DNA of 51,932 nucleotides, taken from contig QHVB01000037.1 of the NCBI GenBank assembly GCA_003222195.1, positions 1-51,932 on the forward strand, read 5' to 3'. This DNA comes from Gemmatimonadota bacterium (GTDB taxonomy: Bacteria > Gemmatimonadota > Gemmatimonadetes > Gemmatimonadales > GWC2-71-9). Both the position numbers and the translations under genes were made by a program. The notes under the pieces are model-generated. The model worked only from the letters and a program-made list of their open reading frames with translations. It was not told the DNA's origin and did not search any database. Shown piece after piece: positions 16,118 to 24,651 of this stretch (its first letter is position 1; each line of letters opens with the position of its first letter).

Positions 16118-16146
16118 AAAGGCCGCGGATCGCTCCGCGGCCTTTT
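16118..16146. terminator. Bidirectional GC-rich hairpin terminator
   Basis: AAAGGCCGCGGA, a four-base loop and TCCGCGGCCTTTT form a 12-bp perfect stem with A and T flanks. It lies between convergent genes ending at 16091 and 16150, so it can serve both. The same stem recurs at 18691 and 19716. Confidence 0.85.
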
Positions 16147-16149
16147 GAT

Positions 16150-16950
16150 TCACATCGCCCCGGGCCGATCGGCGTTGTTGATGTCGCGGATGATTTTCCA
16201 GGACCCGCCCTCCTGCCGCTCCCACACCGTCAGGTACTTGCCGGTATCGACGATGTCGGCCCCGGTACCCGTCTTGGGATGGAGCGTCCAGCTGTAGGTG
16301 CCCCGCTCGATCGCGTAATCGCTGCTGAGGATGACGTCTTTGGTATCGAGTCGTGCGTCCACGAGACTGAATTGCGCCAGGAAGCTGGTGAAACCCTGAC
16401 TGATGCCGGCGCGGCCTTCCCAGGCGGGCATGTTGGGCGGCATGAGGACCGCGTCGTCGGTGTAGTTCGCGCTGAGTGTGGCGGGGTCCGCACGTTTAAA
16501 GGCCTCGATGAAGCGCGCGTTCGCGGCGGTGATGGCCTGGTGGACCGCCGCAGAGTCCGGGTCCAACCCGGTGGCTTGTACGGTGGCAACGCGCCAGGAG
16601 CCTCGGTCCCTGACCCACACTTCCAGGATCGAACCGTTCTCGATCTGATAGCGATGGAGGAATGCGGTCCCCACCGCTTGGAATTGCTCGTGTTGAACCG
16701 GAGGCGCCGTCGTCGGCTTCTGCTGCTTGATCTGGGCCGAGCGCTGCGCTTTGGTCATCGTGCCCCACGGGAAGACGACGATGAAATTGTCCATCGTCAG
16801 CTTGTCCCAGGTCGCCGCGTCGGCTTGCGCGACGGCGAGGTTGCGGGCCTGCGCGGCAGCGCGAAGGTCCGCGGGAGCCTGGGCGCTGCCGGCGCGCGAA
16901 ACGATGAGGACCAGGACTGCAGCGGCGAGCAATGGCGAGCGCGTGGTCAT
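16150..16950 (-). CDS. Exported protein with two tandem NTF2-like (DUF4440) domains
   Basis: 266 residues with a signal peptide (cleavage near AGSAQA). Two NTF2-fold units follow: residues about 30-125 (ARNLAVAQADAATWDKLTMD through GSWRVATVQA) and 135-260 (AITAANARFIEAFKRADPATL through GGSWKIIRDINN). The second matches DUF4440/SnoaL better, with the usual NYTDDAVLMPP and the closing W-K-I strand. The first unit is more divergent but has the same order of elements, so an internal duplication is likely. Ligand unknown. AAGG lies close upstream of ATG. It probably shares a transcript with the acetyltransferase gene, 29 bases upstream. Confidence 0.8.
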   Translation of the reverse strand: MTTRSPLLAAAVLVLIVSRAGSAQAPADLRAAAQARNLAVAQADAATWDKLTMDNFIVVFPWGTMTKAQRSAQIKQQKPTTAPPVQHEQFQAVGTAFLHRYQIENGSILEVWVRDRGSWRVATVQATGLDPDSAAVHQAITAANARFIEAFKRADPATLSANYTDDAVLMPPNMPAWEGRAGISQGFTSFLAQFSLVDARLDTKDVILSSDYAIERGTYSWTLHPKTGTGADIVDTGKYLTVWERQEGGSWKIIRDINNADRPGAM

Positions 16951-16979
16951 GACGGCCTTCGGGTGTGAGAGCGTTAGAA

Positions 16980-17489
16980 CTAGCGCCCTTTTGATCGATA
17001 CAACAGATGAGGAACGCCTTCGTGGTCCACGTCGCGCTCGTAGACCAGGCCTGTCTTCACTAGCACCCGCTGGGAGCCGAGGTTGTCGTGCCGCGTGATG
17101 GCGACGATCGAGGAACGTTTCAGCTCGTCACGGCCGAGGCGCAGCAGCTCCTTGGCGACTTCGGTCGCGAGTCCCCTGCCCCAGTATTGCGGGTGCAGCC
17201 CATATCCCAGCTCCACTTCGTCCGTGCCGTCGACGTCGAGATGGCGCAACACGCAGCGCCCAGCCACGTGCCCGTCGGAATCACGCAGAATCCAGAGTCC
17301 GAAGCCGTGGTCGTCCCAATGCTCGAGGTTCTTCGCCATGTAGACGCGCGTCTCTGTTTCACTGCGGGGACCGCCGAGCAGCGCCATGTATTTCGCATCG
17401 CTGTCCATGGCACGGATGTCGTCGAAATGCGCCGCGGTGAGGCGCTCGGCGCGGAGGCGGGCGGTGGTAAACGAATCAAGCGAGGCCAC
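16980..17489 (-). CDS. GNAT-family N-acetyltransferase (RimJ/RimL-like)
   Basis: 169 residues starting at GTG 17489. The start of the fold (FTTARLRAERLTAAHFDDI), the central strand GTDEVELGYGLHPQYWGRG and the acetyl-CoA pyrophosphate loop HPQYWGRGLATE (Q/R-x-x-G-x-G/A form) match Acetyltransf_3 (RimJ/RimL-like). NLGSQRVLVKTGLVYERD is the usual penultimate helix-strand. It should transfer acetyl from acetyl-CoA to an amine; target unknown. No clear Shine-Dalgarno is seen. In front of it (17490-17772) no gene is seen apart from a 20-odd-codon frame of unclear value. Confidence 0.85.
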   Translation of the reverse strand: MASLDSFTTARLRAERLTAAHFDDIRAMDSDAKYMALLGGPRSETETRVYMAKNLEHWDDHGFGLWILRDSDGHVAGRCVLRHLDVDGTDEVELGYGLHPQYWGRGLATEVAKELLRLGRDELKRSSIVAITRHDNLGSQRVLVKTGLVYERDVDHEGVPHLLYRSKGR

Positions 17490-17772
17490 GGGTCACGTTC
17501 GCAGCTGCGGCAGCCAGCGGCCCACCCGATTGCGGAGGGCGAGGGTGAGCTGGGACATGACGGTGAAGGTGCTCACGTGACGAGCGCGACTCAAGACTCG
17601 GTGCCCGACCTGATACTGCGTGCGGTTGGTCACGCGCTCAACGTGCATGCATCAAGAATTCTCCGCTGCGCACGATCGCGCCCGCAACAGCTTAACAACA
17701 TGTGACCCCGCACGTCCCAAACCGACAGCTGAAACGCGTCCCTAGCGCCCGTGACTTCTTGGAGGATAAGCC

Positions 17773-18672
17773 ATGCATACCGTACGCTCATCGCTACTCG
17801 CGCTCGGAACCGCCGTCGCCCTTGCCCTGGGCGTCACGGCCTGTAACAACGACAGCACTACACCCGCCACGCCCATCATGTCCCAAGTCCAAGCCGAAAG
17901 TCTCGCGAACACCGTGCTCGGCGACGTCGCCGGAGAGATCGCGACGGCGACGATGGACGGCTCGAACGGCGCCGTGGCGTCGGCGCCCGTCAATGCGTCC
18001 GCGCCCGCGGGCTCGAGCGCGGCAACGCAGTGCATCCCGGCGAAGAGTCCCACGCCGGTCACGGACGCGGACAACGACGGCGTCCCGGACTCGGTGCGGT
18101 TCGACTACGCGGGATGTGTCATTTCCCGTCCCCTGTCCGTCGACTCCCTCTCAGGCACCATCGACCTCATCGACCCCACCGCGGCGACGGCCGATCACGC
18201 GGTCAAGCGGGTGTTCACGGACTTCAAGCGTATCACGGTGAACCTGGTGTCGGGCGCGAAGTCATCCGTGACGGACAACGGCGTGCGCCAGGCGTCGCAT
18301 GACGGCACGACGCTGCGCAGCAGCGAGACCAACTTCCGCACCGATTACGTGTACGCGAACGGCTACAGCGCGGAGCACGTGCGCACCTGGGAGTCCATCT
18401 TCACGGCCGACGTTGCGGGCTCGATCATGCCGAACGCCCTCCTGCCGAGTGGCACCTGGTCGGTGAACGGCACCTCATCGTGGACGCGGGGGCAGAACTC
18501 CTACTCACTCACGGTGACGACGAACCCGGCGCTCCACTACAATGCGAGCTGCACCAACGCGCCGCGCTTCGATGCGGGCAAGATCACGGCCGTCGTGGTG
18601 CGGAACAGCAAGACCATGACGGTGACGATCGAGTTCACGGCCTGCGGCGTGTACACCGTCACGCGCTCGTAA
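17773..18672 (+). CDS. Lipoprotein of unknown function
   Basis: 299 residues with signal ending VTAC (Cys24) and a strong GGAGGA ribosome site eight bases before ATG. The mature part has an Ala/Ser-rich linker, then TDADNDGVPDSVRFDY, an acidic D-x-D-x-D-G-x-x-D loop of thrombospondin-type-3 or EF-hand style that should bind calcium, followed by a long beta-rich region with repeated Thr/Ser strands and Cys in YAGC, NASC and TACG. No named family is recognised. It is a single-gene unit ended by a hairpin at 18691. Confidence 0.75.
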   Translation: MHTVRSSLLALGTAVALALGVTACNNDSTTPATPIMSQVQAESLANTVLGDVAGEIATATMDGSNGAVASAPVNASAPAGSSAATQCIPAKSPTPVTDADNDGVPDSVRFDYAGCVISRPLSVDSLSGTIDLIDPTAATADHAVKRVFTDFKRITVNLVSGAKSSVTDNGVRQASHDGTTLRSSETNFRTDYVYANGYSAEHVRTWESIFTADVAGSIMPNALLPSGTWSVNGTSSWTRGQNSYSLTVTTNPALHYNASCTNAPRFDAGKITAVVVRNSKTMTVTIEFTACGVYTVTRS

Positions 18673-18690
18673 GACTGGACGTGGATACGC

Positions 18691-18718
18691 AAAGGCCGCG
18701 GAGTTCTCCGCGGCCTTT
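18691..18718. terminator. Bidirectional GC-rich hairpin terminator
   Basis: AAAGGCCGCGGAG, a two-base loop and CTCCGCGGCCTTT give a 13-bp perfect stem between convergent genes ending at 18672 and 18733. Same stem family as 16118 and 19716. Confidence 0.85.
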
Positions 18719-18732
18719 GTGTATTCCTACCT

Positions 18733-19578
18733 TCACTCGATCCTGTAATCTACCGGCACTCTGATCAGAACGCGCACCGCGCGTCCCTTGACGCGCGCCG
18801 GCCGAAACACGGCGTGCAGGACGTAGTCGCGGGCGGACTGGTCGAACGCGGTATTGGGTCGCGCGATAACCTTCAGCGAGGCGGGTTCCGCGCGGCCGAG
18901 GGTGTCGATGACGGCCTGCACCGTCACGCGTCCTTGCAGCCCGGCATGCTGCAGCGCGGGCGGGTACTCGAGCGGCGGCGCAGACACAATCTCCGCGCGT
19001 TCATCGACGGTGGCCTCCGCGTGGACCTGATCGGCGGCCCCCCCATCCCCGTTCCCGCCAGGCGGACACGCCGCATCAACCTGCGCCATATGCCGCTCGA
19101 GTCCACGGGCGTTGAACCGGATGAGCTGTGTCGATTTCCCGGACGGACGGATCTCGAGCCGCAGGTCCGGGTGGAACGCGAGCTGCCGTAACAGCGCTCG
19201 TGGCTCAGGCGCGAACGCCGACGTCGAATCGGTCGAGCGACTCCACCGGCTCTCCGCCGGGGCTTCGCTGCCCCACTGCATGCGCACCGGCGTCGTGACG
19301 TTGTCGTCCGACTCCAGGACCGTTCCCGTCGCCACGAATACGTCGAGTTCCCTGTCCTGGCAGCGCACGAGGAGGACGGGGCGCACCTCGAAGGCGGCCG
19401 CGCGCGCCGCCCGCGCCGCCCGCACGGTGTTGAGCGCGGGAAGCTCCAATGTCAGCGATGGTCGGTTGGTCAGCTCGGTGACTTCCCACGGGTCGGTCGT
19501 CGCCGGACGTGTCACACCTTGCGCGTAGGCGGATGATGCGAGGAGCAGTGCGGCGATGGAGATTCGCGGTGTGCGCAT
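18733..19578 (-). CDS. Exported fusion: VasI/TagO-like domain plus TonB C-terminal domain
   Basis: 281 residues with a signal peptide (cleavage near SSAYAQG). The N-terminal part (residues about 30-165: WEVTELTNRPSLTLELPAL, VLLVRCQDRELDVFVATG, VRMQWGSEAPAESRWSRSTD) has the layout of the VasI/TagO group (PF11319), small periplasmic domains first noted beside type VI secretion genes. The C-terminal 95 residues (ATVDERAEIVSAPPLEYPPA, GRVTVQAVIDTLGRAEPASL, FRPARVKGRAVRVLIRVPV) form a TonB_C domain. No type VI genes are nearby, so it likely has a general envelope role. The N-terminal assignment is tentative. Confidence 0.72.
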   Translation of the reverse strand: MRTPRISIAALLLASSAYAQGVTRPATTDPWEVTELTNRPSLTLELPALNTVRAARAARAAAFEVRPVLLVRCQDRELDVFVATGTVLESDDNVTTPVRMQWGSEAPAESRWSRSTDSTSAFAPEPRALLRQLAFHPDLRLEIRPSGKSTQLIRFNARGLERHMAQVDAACPPGGNGDGGAADQVHAEATVDERAEIVSAPPLEYPPALQHAGLQGRVTVQAVIDTLGRAEPASLKVIARPNTAFDQSARDYVLHAVFRPARVKGRAVRVLIRVPVDYRIE

Positions 19579-19715
19579 GACGGTGCCCCCTGTCGGCTAG
19601 GGCGACCGGTTCGTCTAGATCATAAAATATCGCCTCAGATCGCGAGTCGTGCTGGTGAGCTTCGACACAGCGCTGGTGTGCCTCGTGGAACGCCGTTTGA
19701 ACTCATGGCAAATGC

Positions 19716-19742
19716 AAAGGCCGCGGATTCCTCCGCGGCCTT
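19716..19742 (-). terminator. GC-rich hairpin terminator
   Basis: The stem AAGGCCGCGGA / TCCGCGGCCTT with a four-base loop lies 31 bases after the stop of the leftward gene ending at 19773; a T-rich stretch follows on the minus strand. Third copy of the stem seen at 16118 and 18691. Confidence 0.75.
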
Positions 19743-19772
19743 CTAGCGTGACGAAATCATCACGCAGAGCAC

Positions 19773-20465
19773 TCACAACGCACCGTCATTGTACGCTCGG
19801 CCATGGTGCCGAGTCAAGCCGGCGTGCGGGCGGGCTGCTCGGCGTTCCAGCGCGCGGATGACCGCCGCAAATACGGCGTAGGCGATGAGCGCCGTCGCGG
19901 CGGCCGCCTTATCGCTGGCCGGCGGAGGACCGAAGAACACGTAGGCCTGGATGCCAAGCATGACGACGCCGAACACGAGCATCGCCGTGCGACGCGCCGT
20001 CTGCCGGAGGTAGAGCCACATCGCTCCGAACAGCAGCAGCGCCTCCAGACCAAGCGCCACGGCCGGCAGGTTCCACAAGCCGAGCCCCACCTTGGCCGTG
20101 TTGTCGTAGAGCGGGAGATCGGGCTGGTGCACAAGAAAGTCGAGTACCCAATGCGAAAAGACGGCGAGGCCCACGATGGCTGCGGCACGCTCGCTGGTCG
20201 AACGGACCGCTAGTCGATACGCCAGAAACGCGACGACCGACCAGCCGATGGCGGCAAGGAGGCTGTGCGTGTACGGCATGTAATACAGATCGAGGGGATT
20301 CGAGGCCGTAATCCCGGGGACAATGCGGACCTTTTCTAGGCCGAGGAGCACGAAGGGCGCCCAGAGGACGTCGAGCAGCTGGACGGCGATGAACAGAACC
20401 CAGAGCGGAACCGCCGGCTCGGCTTTCTTTGCCGCGAAGCTGACGCCGTAGTGGCCGACGAACAT
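19773..20465 (-). CDS. Multi-span membrane protein, YdjM/DUF457-like
   Basis: 230 residues with about six or seven membrane spans. The start MFVGHYGVSFAAKK and the interior SHWVLDFLVHQPDLPLYDN carry the conserved His, Asp and His-x-x-D pattern of the DUF457/YdjM group of inner-membrane proteins, sometimes described as metal-dependent hydrolases. YYMPYTHSLLAAIGW is a third typical stretch (H-S). Activity has not been shown for most members, so membrane protein is the safe call. The C-terminus is basic and Arg/Ala-rich. It is a single-gene unit, ended by the hairpin at 19716. Confidence 0.75.
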   Translation of the reverse strand: MFVGHYGVSFAAKKAEPAVPLWVLFIAVQLLDVLWAPFVLLGLEKVRIVPGITASNPLDLYYMPYTHSLLAAIGWSVVAFLAYRLAVRSTSERAAAIVGLAVFSHWVLDFLVHQPDLPLYDNTAKVGLGLWNLPAVALGLEALLLFGAMWLYLRQTARRTAMLVFGVVMLGIQAYVFFGPPPASDKAAAATALIAYAVFAAVIRALERRAARPHAGLTRHHGRAYNDGAL

Positions 20466-20531
20466 GAGATAGGAGTTATCGGCGTGGACTCGATTTCACA
20501 ACGGGCACCGGAGGCCGTGCGCTGAAAGCCT

Positions 20532-20552
20532 GCCCTGAGCGCAGCGAAGGGC
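20532..20552. repeat. CTGAGCGCAGCGAAGG-type repeat, copy 1
   Basis: The core CTGAGCGCAGCGAAGG is bounded by GCCCT and AGGGC, which pair. It lies in the otherwise featureless gap 20466-20624. A longer copy is at 23419-23477. This core is a common dispersed intergenic repeat in environmental bacterial genomes (from memory). Confidence 0.6.
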
Positions 20553-20624
20553 GCCGGCTCGGCGAAGACGCGAGCTCTTAAGGGCTTCGGCGTCCGTCAG
20601 GCGCCTGAAGCGCCATTTTGGAAG

Positions 20625-21492
20625 TCAGGCGACCGGCCCGTTAAGCGGAAGGGCGTGGCGTGAAAAGACCCAGCGGTCCGCGTCATTCCACATGTCCCTG
20701 TTGACCTTTTGTATCCACTCCGCCTTGCCAGGACCGCTGCGAGCGGGTGCACCCTCTGGTGTTATTACCAGCGACACCTCGGGCTTTAGCAAAGACCCAT
20801 ACCGACCTACCTCTCGTGAATCCCATGTCCCAGCTCGTAAAAGCGTCTGCCCGCCCGTCACATTTCACGATGCCCACGTCGGATGTTACGAAATCCACTC
20901 CCTCGGCGCTGTAGACTCGCAGCCACCTCATGCGGTGAATGCGTTCGCCTACCTTGTTGATCATACTCTGAATGAAGTCCAGCCATGCATTAGTTGTAAC
21001 GTCGAATTGGTATTGGTCGAGCATCTCAAGGATCGCTGCTGGATCGTGACGCACACCGTGGTCTCGGGCAATCGCGGCGGCCAACTCATCAGGCTTAGAG
21101 CGCCAGCCTGTCCAAGTCCCGTCAAGACCTGCCCGGTAAAGGGAAAGCACTCGCTTCTTGGCTCGTGGTGTTCTCAGGTCTTGGGCTGCAATGAACACTG
21201 AAAGAGCGGAACGCACCTTGGGAGCTAGTTTAGGCTCCGTGGCTGCTGCCTCGAGTGCCGACGCGGCTGGTCCATCAATTTCCTCATTCAACCAATTCTC
21301 AAATGCCGCTGCATCTTCATCGGGCGGTTCGACGACGGTATAAAGACCCTTCTCGAATCCGATGTTGGGGGCGCTCTGCTGGAACGGCGCGACCCGTCCG
21401 GACCGGTCGTAGGTCCATAGTAGTCCCACGTCATCAGTGAAATGCCTGAGGTGAAGGATCGGCCGGTAATGATCGCGAGCGTTGCGAGGCAT
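20625..21492 (-). pseudogene. DUF4238 gene broken by a frameshift
   Basis: The first frame (21492 to about 20840) begins MPRNARDHYRPILHLRHFTD, the usual DUF4238 (PF14022) opening H-Y-x-P-x-x-x-L-R-x-F, and runs to DFVTSDVGIVKCDGRA. The family's C-terminal half then continues in another frame: YGSLLKPEVSLVITPEGA to the stop at 20625 (MWNDADRWVFSRHALPL). The downstream frame is one base later, meaning one extra base or two lost near 20825-20860, where TGGGA is duplicated. The first frame continues as nonsense to 20683. GC is visibly lower than in the neighbours, suggesting acquisition. DUF4238 proteins often occur in defence or accessory islands; no partner is seen. A sequencing error is the alternative. 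Confidence 0.7.
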
Positions 21493-21624
21493 CTTAGGTG
21501 AGGAAATCTAAACCCCTCACATCAATGGTCTCCAATCGGGTGGACGTGGTCTCAACGGAACTTCAGCTGCTCCTCCTTTTTCCGGTGTTAGCTACGAAAG
21601 CGCGACCCGACGAGAGCGTTCCTC

Positions 21625-22887
21625 TCACCCCACCCCCACGCCCTTCGCATACAACGGAAACTCTTCCACCATCGCCCGCACCTCCCCCTTCACCTTCTGC
21701 ACCGTGGCCTCATCCCGCTTCACCAACACCTCGTCAATCAACTCCGCCACCCGCTCCATCTCCGCGACGCCGAAGCCCCGCGTCGTCACCGCCGGCGTGC
21801 CGAGCCGAATGCCGCTCGTCACAAAGGGACTCTGCGGATCGCCCGGAATCGTGTTCTTGTTCACCGTGATCGCCGCGCGATCGAGCAGCTGCTCGGCATC
21901 CTTCCCCGTGATGCTCTTCTTGCGCAGATCCACGAGCATCAGATGGCTGTCGGTCCCACCCGACACGATCGCGTAGCCGCGCGCGATCAGCGCGTTGGCG
22001 AGCGCCTGCGCGTTCGCCACGACGTCCTTCGCGTACTGCTTGAAGTCCGGCTGCGACGCTTCAAGTAGTGCTACAGCCTTCGCCGCGATCACGTGCTCGA
22101 GCGGACCGCCCTGCGTCCCCGGGAACACTTGCTTGTCCACCGGCTTCGCGAACTCAGTCTTGCACAGAATCATCCCGCCGCGCGGGCCGCGCAGCGTCTT
22201 ATGTGTGGTGGTCGTGACAATTTGCGCATGGGGGACGGGGGACGGGTACACGCCGCCGGCGACGAGCCCCGCGAAATGCGCCATGTCCACGACCAGCACC
22301 GCGCCGACTTCGTCCGCAATCGACCTCAGCGCCGGGAAATCGACGATCCGCGCATACGCGCTGCCGCCACCGATGATGATCCGTGGCTTCTCTTTTTTGG
22401 CGACGTCCCGCACTTCGTCGTAATCAATCCGTCCGGTCTCTTCGCGAACGTGATACGCCGTCGCCTTGAAGAGCGTGCCGGAGAAATTCACCGGCGAGCC
22501 ATGCGTCAGGTGCCCGCCATGTGGCAGCGCCAGGCCGAGCAGCGTGTCGCCGAACTTGGCGACGGCGAGATACGCCGCCATGTTCGCCTGCGCCCCCGAG
22601 TGCGGCTGCGCATTCGCATGCTCGGCGCCGAACAGCGCCTTCGCCCGATCGATCGCGAGCTGCTCGACTTGATCGACGATCTCGCAGCCGCCGTAGTAGC
22701 GCTTCCCCGGCAACCCCTCGGCGTACTTGTTCGTGAGCGCAGTACCCATGGCTTCGAGTACAGCAACAGACACGAAATTCTCGGACGCAATCAGTTCGAG
22801 GCCATGCTCCTGCCTCGCGACCTCACGACGAATGAGCTCTGCGATCTTCGAATCCACTTCGGACAATGGTGCTTGGCGATCAGTCAT
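21625..22887 (-). CDS. glyA: Serine hydroxymethyltransferase
   Basis: 420 residues, full length for the family. [13 protein letters not shown] (substrate loop near residue 30), [23 protein letters not shown], and the PLP site [14 protein letters not shown] with Lys230 are all present. It interconverts serine and glycine with tetrahydrofolate, feeding one-carbon units to purine synthesis (purN and purH lie downstream in the window) and thymidylate. It follows rpiB after 45 bases on the same strand. A GGGGACGGGGGACGGGTAC stretch on the opposite strand (22231-22249) lies inside the conserved YPSPVPHA coding region. Confidence 0.98.
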   Translation of the reverse strand: MTDRQAPLSEVDSKIAELIRREVARQEHGLELIASENFVSVAVLEAMGTALTNKYAEGLPGKRYYGGCEIVDQVEQLAIDRAKALFGAEHANAQPHSGAQANMAAYLAVAKFGDTLLGLALPHGGHLTHGSPVNFSGTLFKATAYHVREETGRIDYDEVRDVAKKEKPRIIIGGGSAYARIVDFPALRSIADEVGAVLVVDMAHFAGLVAGGVYPSPVPHAQIVTTTTHKTLRGPRGGMILCKTEFAKPVDKQVFPGTQGGPLEHVIAAKAVALLEASQPDFKQYAKDVVANAQALANALIARGYAIVSGGTDSHLMLVDLRKKSITGKDAEQLLDRAAITVNKNTIPGDPQSPFVTSGIRLGTPAVTTRGFGVAEMERVAELIDEVLVKRDEATVQKVKGEVRAMVEEFPLYAKGVGVG

Positions 22888-22900
22888 AGGTTTTTGAAGT

Positions 22901-22934
22901 ACCCTTCCCTCTTCCCCCGTCCCCCTTCCCCGTT
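22901..22934. repeat. CCCCCGTCCCC microrepeat in the rpiB-glyA gap
   Basis: A pyrimidine-only run built from CCTTCCC and CCCCCGTCCCCC fills most of the 45-base gap between rpiB and glyA. It resembles the GGGGACGGGGGACG motifs inside glyA and valS. Confidence 0.5.
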
Positions 22935-23370
22935 ACTTGTCGATTTTCTCCACGCGGCGTTGATGACGACCACCCTCAAATCCGGTTTCCAACCACTTGT
23001 GCAGGATATTGATCCCCTGCTCCTCACTCACAAACTGCGCCGGCAAGATGAGCAGGTTCGAGTCCCCATGCTCGCGCGACAGCTCCGCTATCTGCTCATT
23101 CCATGCCAGCGCCGCCCGCACCTTAGGGAACCGGTTGGCCGCATACGACATGCCCAAACCTGTACCACAAGTGAGCACCCCCCGTTGCACTTCTCCACTG
23201 CTCACCGCCTTCGCTACCGGCTTGGCGTAGTCGGGGTAATCGTCGGCCGGATCCAGCTTCTTGGGCCCCACGTCGATCGGCTCGTAACCAAGCTTTTTCA
23301 GCTCATCCACGAGCCGATTCTTCAGGTTGAACCCGACGTGATCGGCGCCGACAAAGATCTTTTCACCCAT
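22933..23370 (-). CDS. rpiB: Ribose-5-phosphate isomerase B
   Basis: 145 residues, complete. FVGADHVGFNLK (Asp10, His11) opens the RpiB/LacA fold, and the active-site Cys68 lies in LTCGTGLGMS. ALAWNEQIAELSREH and the closing helix IL-x-x-W match the family. It interconverts ribose 5-phosphate and ribulose 5-phosphate in the cytoplasm. First gene of the rpiB-glyA pair; a GAGG-containing leader precedes ATG. The C-terminal tail (GGRHQRRVEKIDK) is typical. Confidence 0.96.
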   Translation of the reverse strand: MGEKIFVGADHVGFNLKNRLVDELKKLGYEPIDVGPKKLDPADDYPDYAKPVAKAVSSGEVQRGVLTCGTGLGMSYAANRFPKVRAALAWNEQIAELSREHGDSNLLILPAQFVSEEQGINILHKWLETGFEGGRHQRRVEKIDK

Positions 23371-23418
23371 CGCTAAACCCTCGCTCCTCGTTCCTTCCTT
23401 CTAATACGGCGACGACCT

Positions 23419-23477
23419 GTCATCCTGAGCGCAGCGCGCGAAGCGCGCGTAGCGAAGGACCTCAAAAGCAGGATGAC
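23419..23477. repeat. GTCATCCTGAGCG inverted repeat, copy 2
   Basis: GTCATCCTG at 23419 and CAGGATGAC at 23469 pair across an inner palindrome made of GCGCAGCG, CGCGAAGCGCGCG and TAGCGAAGG. It lies in the 150-base gap between rpiB and the Leu/Glu-type dehydrogenase gene and may end that gene's transcript. A GA-rich run (23493-23519) adjoins it. Confidence 0.65.
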
Positions 23478-23520
23478 ACGCTTGTCGCTCTCGTGAGAGA
23501 GGGAGAGAGAGAAAAGGGAG

Positions 23521-24651
23521 TCAGACAAAGTTCTGCCTCACCTTGGCTATCGCCGCTATGCGACGTTCAGCCAGGCGATCCGCCGCCTTATAGCTCGGGA
23601 TCCCCTCCTCCGCCGCGATATCGAACACCATCAGAATCGTCTCGTAAATCTCGCCCGCCTTGTTGCGCGCGCGCTCCATCGTCCACCCCTCGAGCTCGGC
23701 ATTCACATTCACTAACCCGCCGGCGTTGATCACATAGTCGGGCGCGTACGTGATCCCCTTCTCTTCCAGCAGATCGCCGTGCCGCTCCTCGGCGAGCTGA
23801 TTGTTCGCGCCGCCGGCGATGATGGCGACCTTGAGCTGCGGAATCGTCTCATCGTTGATGATCCCGCCCAGCGCGCACGGCGCGAAGATGTCCGCCTCGA
23901 CGCCATAAATCTCGTCTGCACTGACGGCCTTCGCGCGGAAGTCGTCCACCACGGCCTTTACCTTGGCGGCGTCGATATCGGTCGCGCACAGCTGCGCCCC
24001 TTCCTTATATAGGAGATCCGCCAGGTAGTAGCCGACGTGGCCGCAGCCCTGGATCGCCACCGTCTTGCCCTTGAGCGCATCGTCGCCGTAGCGGTGCTTG
24101 GCGCACGCCTTGATGCCGCGGTACACACCAAAGGCCGTGACCGGAGACGGATCGCCCGACTTCCCGATCAGCCCCGTCACGTGATCGGTCTCCGCCTTGA
24201 TGAACTCCATGTCGCCGACCGACGTGCCGACGTCCTCCGCGGTGATGTAGCGCCCGCCCAGTGCCTTCACATGGCGGCCGTGCGCGCGGAAAATCGGCTC
24301 GCGATTGCGAATTTTGTTGTCGCCGATGATGACGCTCTTGCCGCCGCCGAGATTGAGACCGGCCACGGCGGCCTTGTAGGTCATGCCGCGCGCCAGCCGC
24401 AGGCAGTCGATCAGTGCATCACGATCGTTGGCGTAATTCCAGAACCGCGTGCCACCGAGCGCCGGGCCGAGCGTCGTGTCGTGAATGGCGATGATGCCGC
24501 GATAGCCCGAGGAGGGCTCGTACACGAGTGACACCTGCTCGTGCTCGTGCTCCTCGAGCAGCGCGAACAGCGCCGTCGCTTCTTCTTTTTTAGCTGTGGC
24601 GCGTGAGGGCGCGCGCGATGACGATCCGCTGGATTTCGCTGGTGCCTTCAT
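23521..24651 (-). CDS. Leu/Glu/Phe/Val-type NAD(P)-dependent amino-acid dehydrogenase
   Basis: About 376 residues, closest in pattern to leucine dehydrogenase: YRGIIAIHDTTLGPALGGTR, then ARGMTYKAAVAGLNLGGGKS with the catalytic Lys region, and a Rossmann domain GKTVAIQGCGHVGYYLADLL. It should deaminate a branched-chain or related amino acid to the 2-oxo acid. The start is uncertain: ATG 24651 gives a 20-residue Ser/Ala/Lys-rich extension and overlaps the acyl-CoA dehydrogenase gene by 62 bases; no closer ATG or GTG is available. It is the last gene of the thiolase-to-dehydrogenase operon, so its oxo acid could feed the acyl-CoA enzymes. Confidence 0.88.
   Translation of the reverse strand: MKAPAKSSGSSSRAPSRATAKKEEATALFALLEEHEHEQVSLVYEPSSGYRGIIAIHDTTLGPALGGTRFWNYANDRDALIDCLRLARGMTYKAAVAGLNLGGGKSVIIGDNKIRNREPIFRAHGRHVKALGGRYITAEDVGTSVGDMEFIKAETDHVTGLIGKSGDPSPVTAFGVYRGIKACAKHRYGDDALKGKTVAIQGCGHVGYYLADLLYKEGAQLCATDIDAAKVKAVVDDFRAKAVSADEIYGVEADIFAPCALGGIINDETIPQLKVAIIAGGANNQLAEERHGDLLEEKGITYAPDYVINAGGLVNVNAELEGWTMERARNKAGEIYETILMVFDIAAEEGIPSYKAADRLAERRIAAIAKVRQNFV

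Noticed and set aside
17490-17772. Short minus-strand frame with MSQLTLALRNRVG
   Set aside because: Only about 21-27 codons, no ribosome site and no similarity I can name; too weak to call as a gene.
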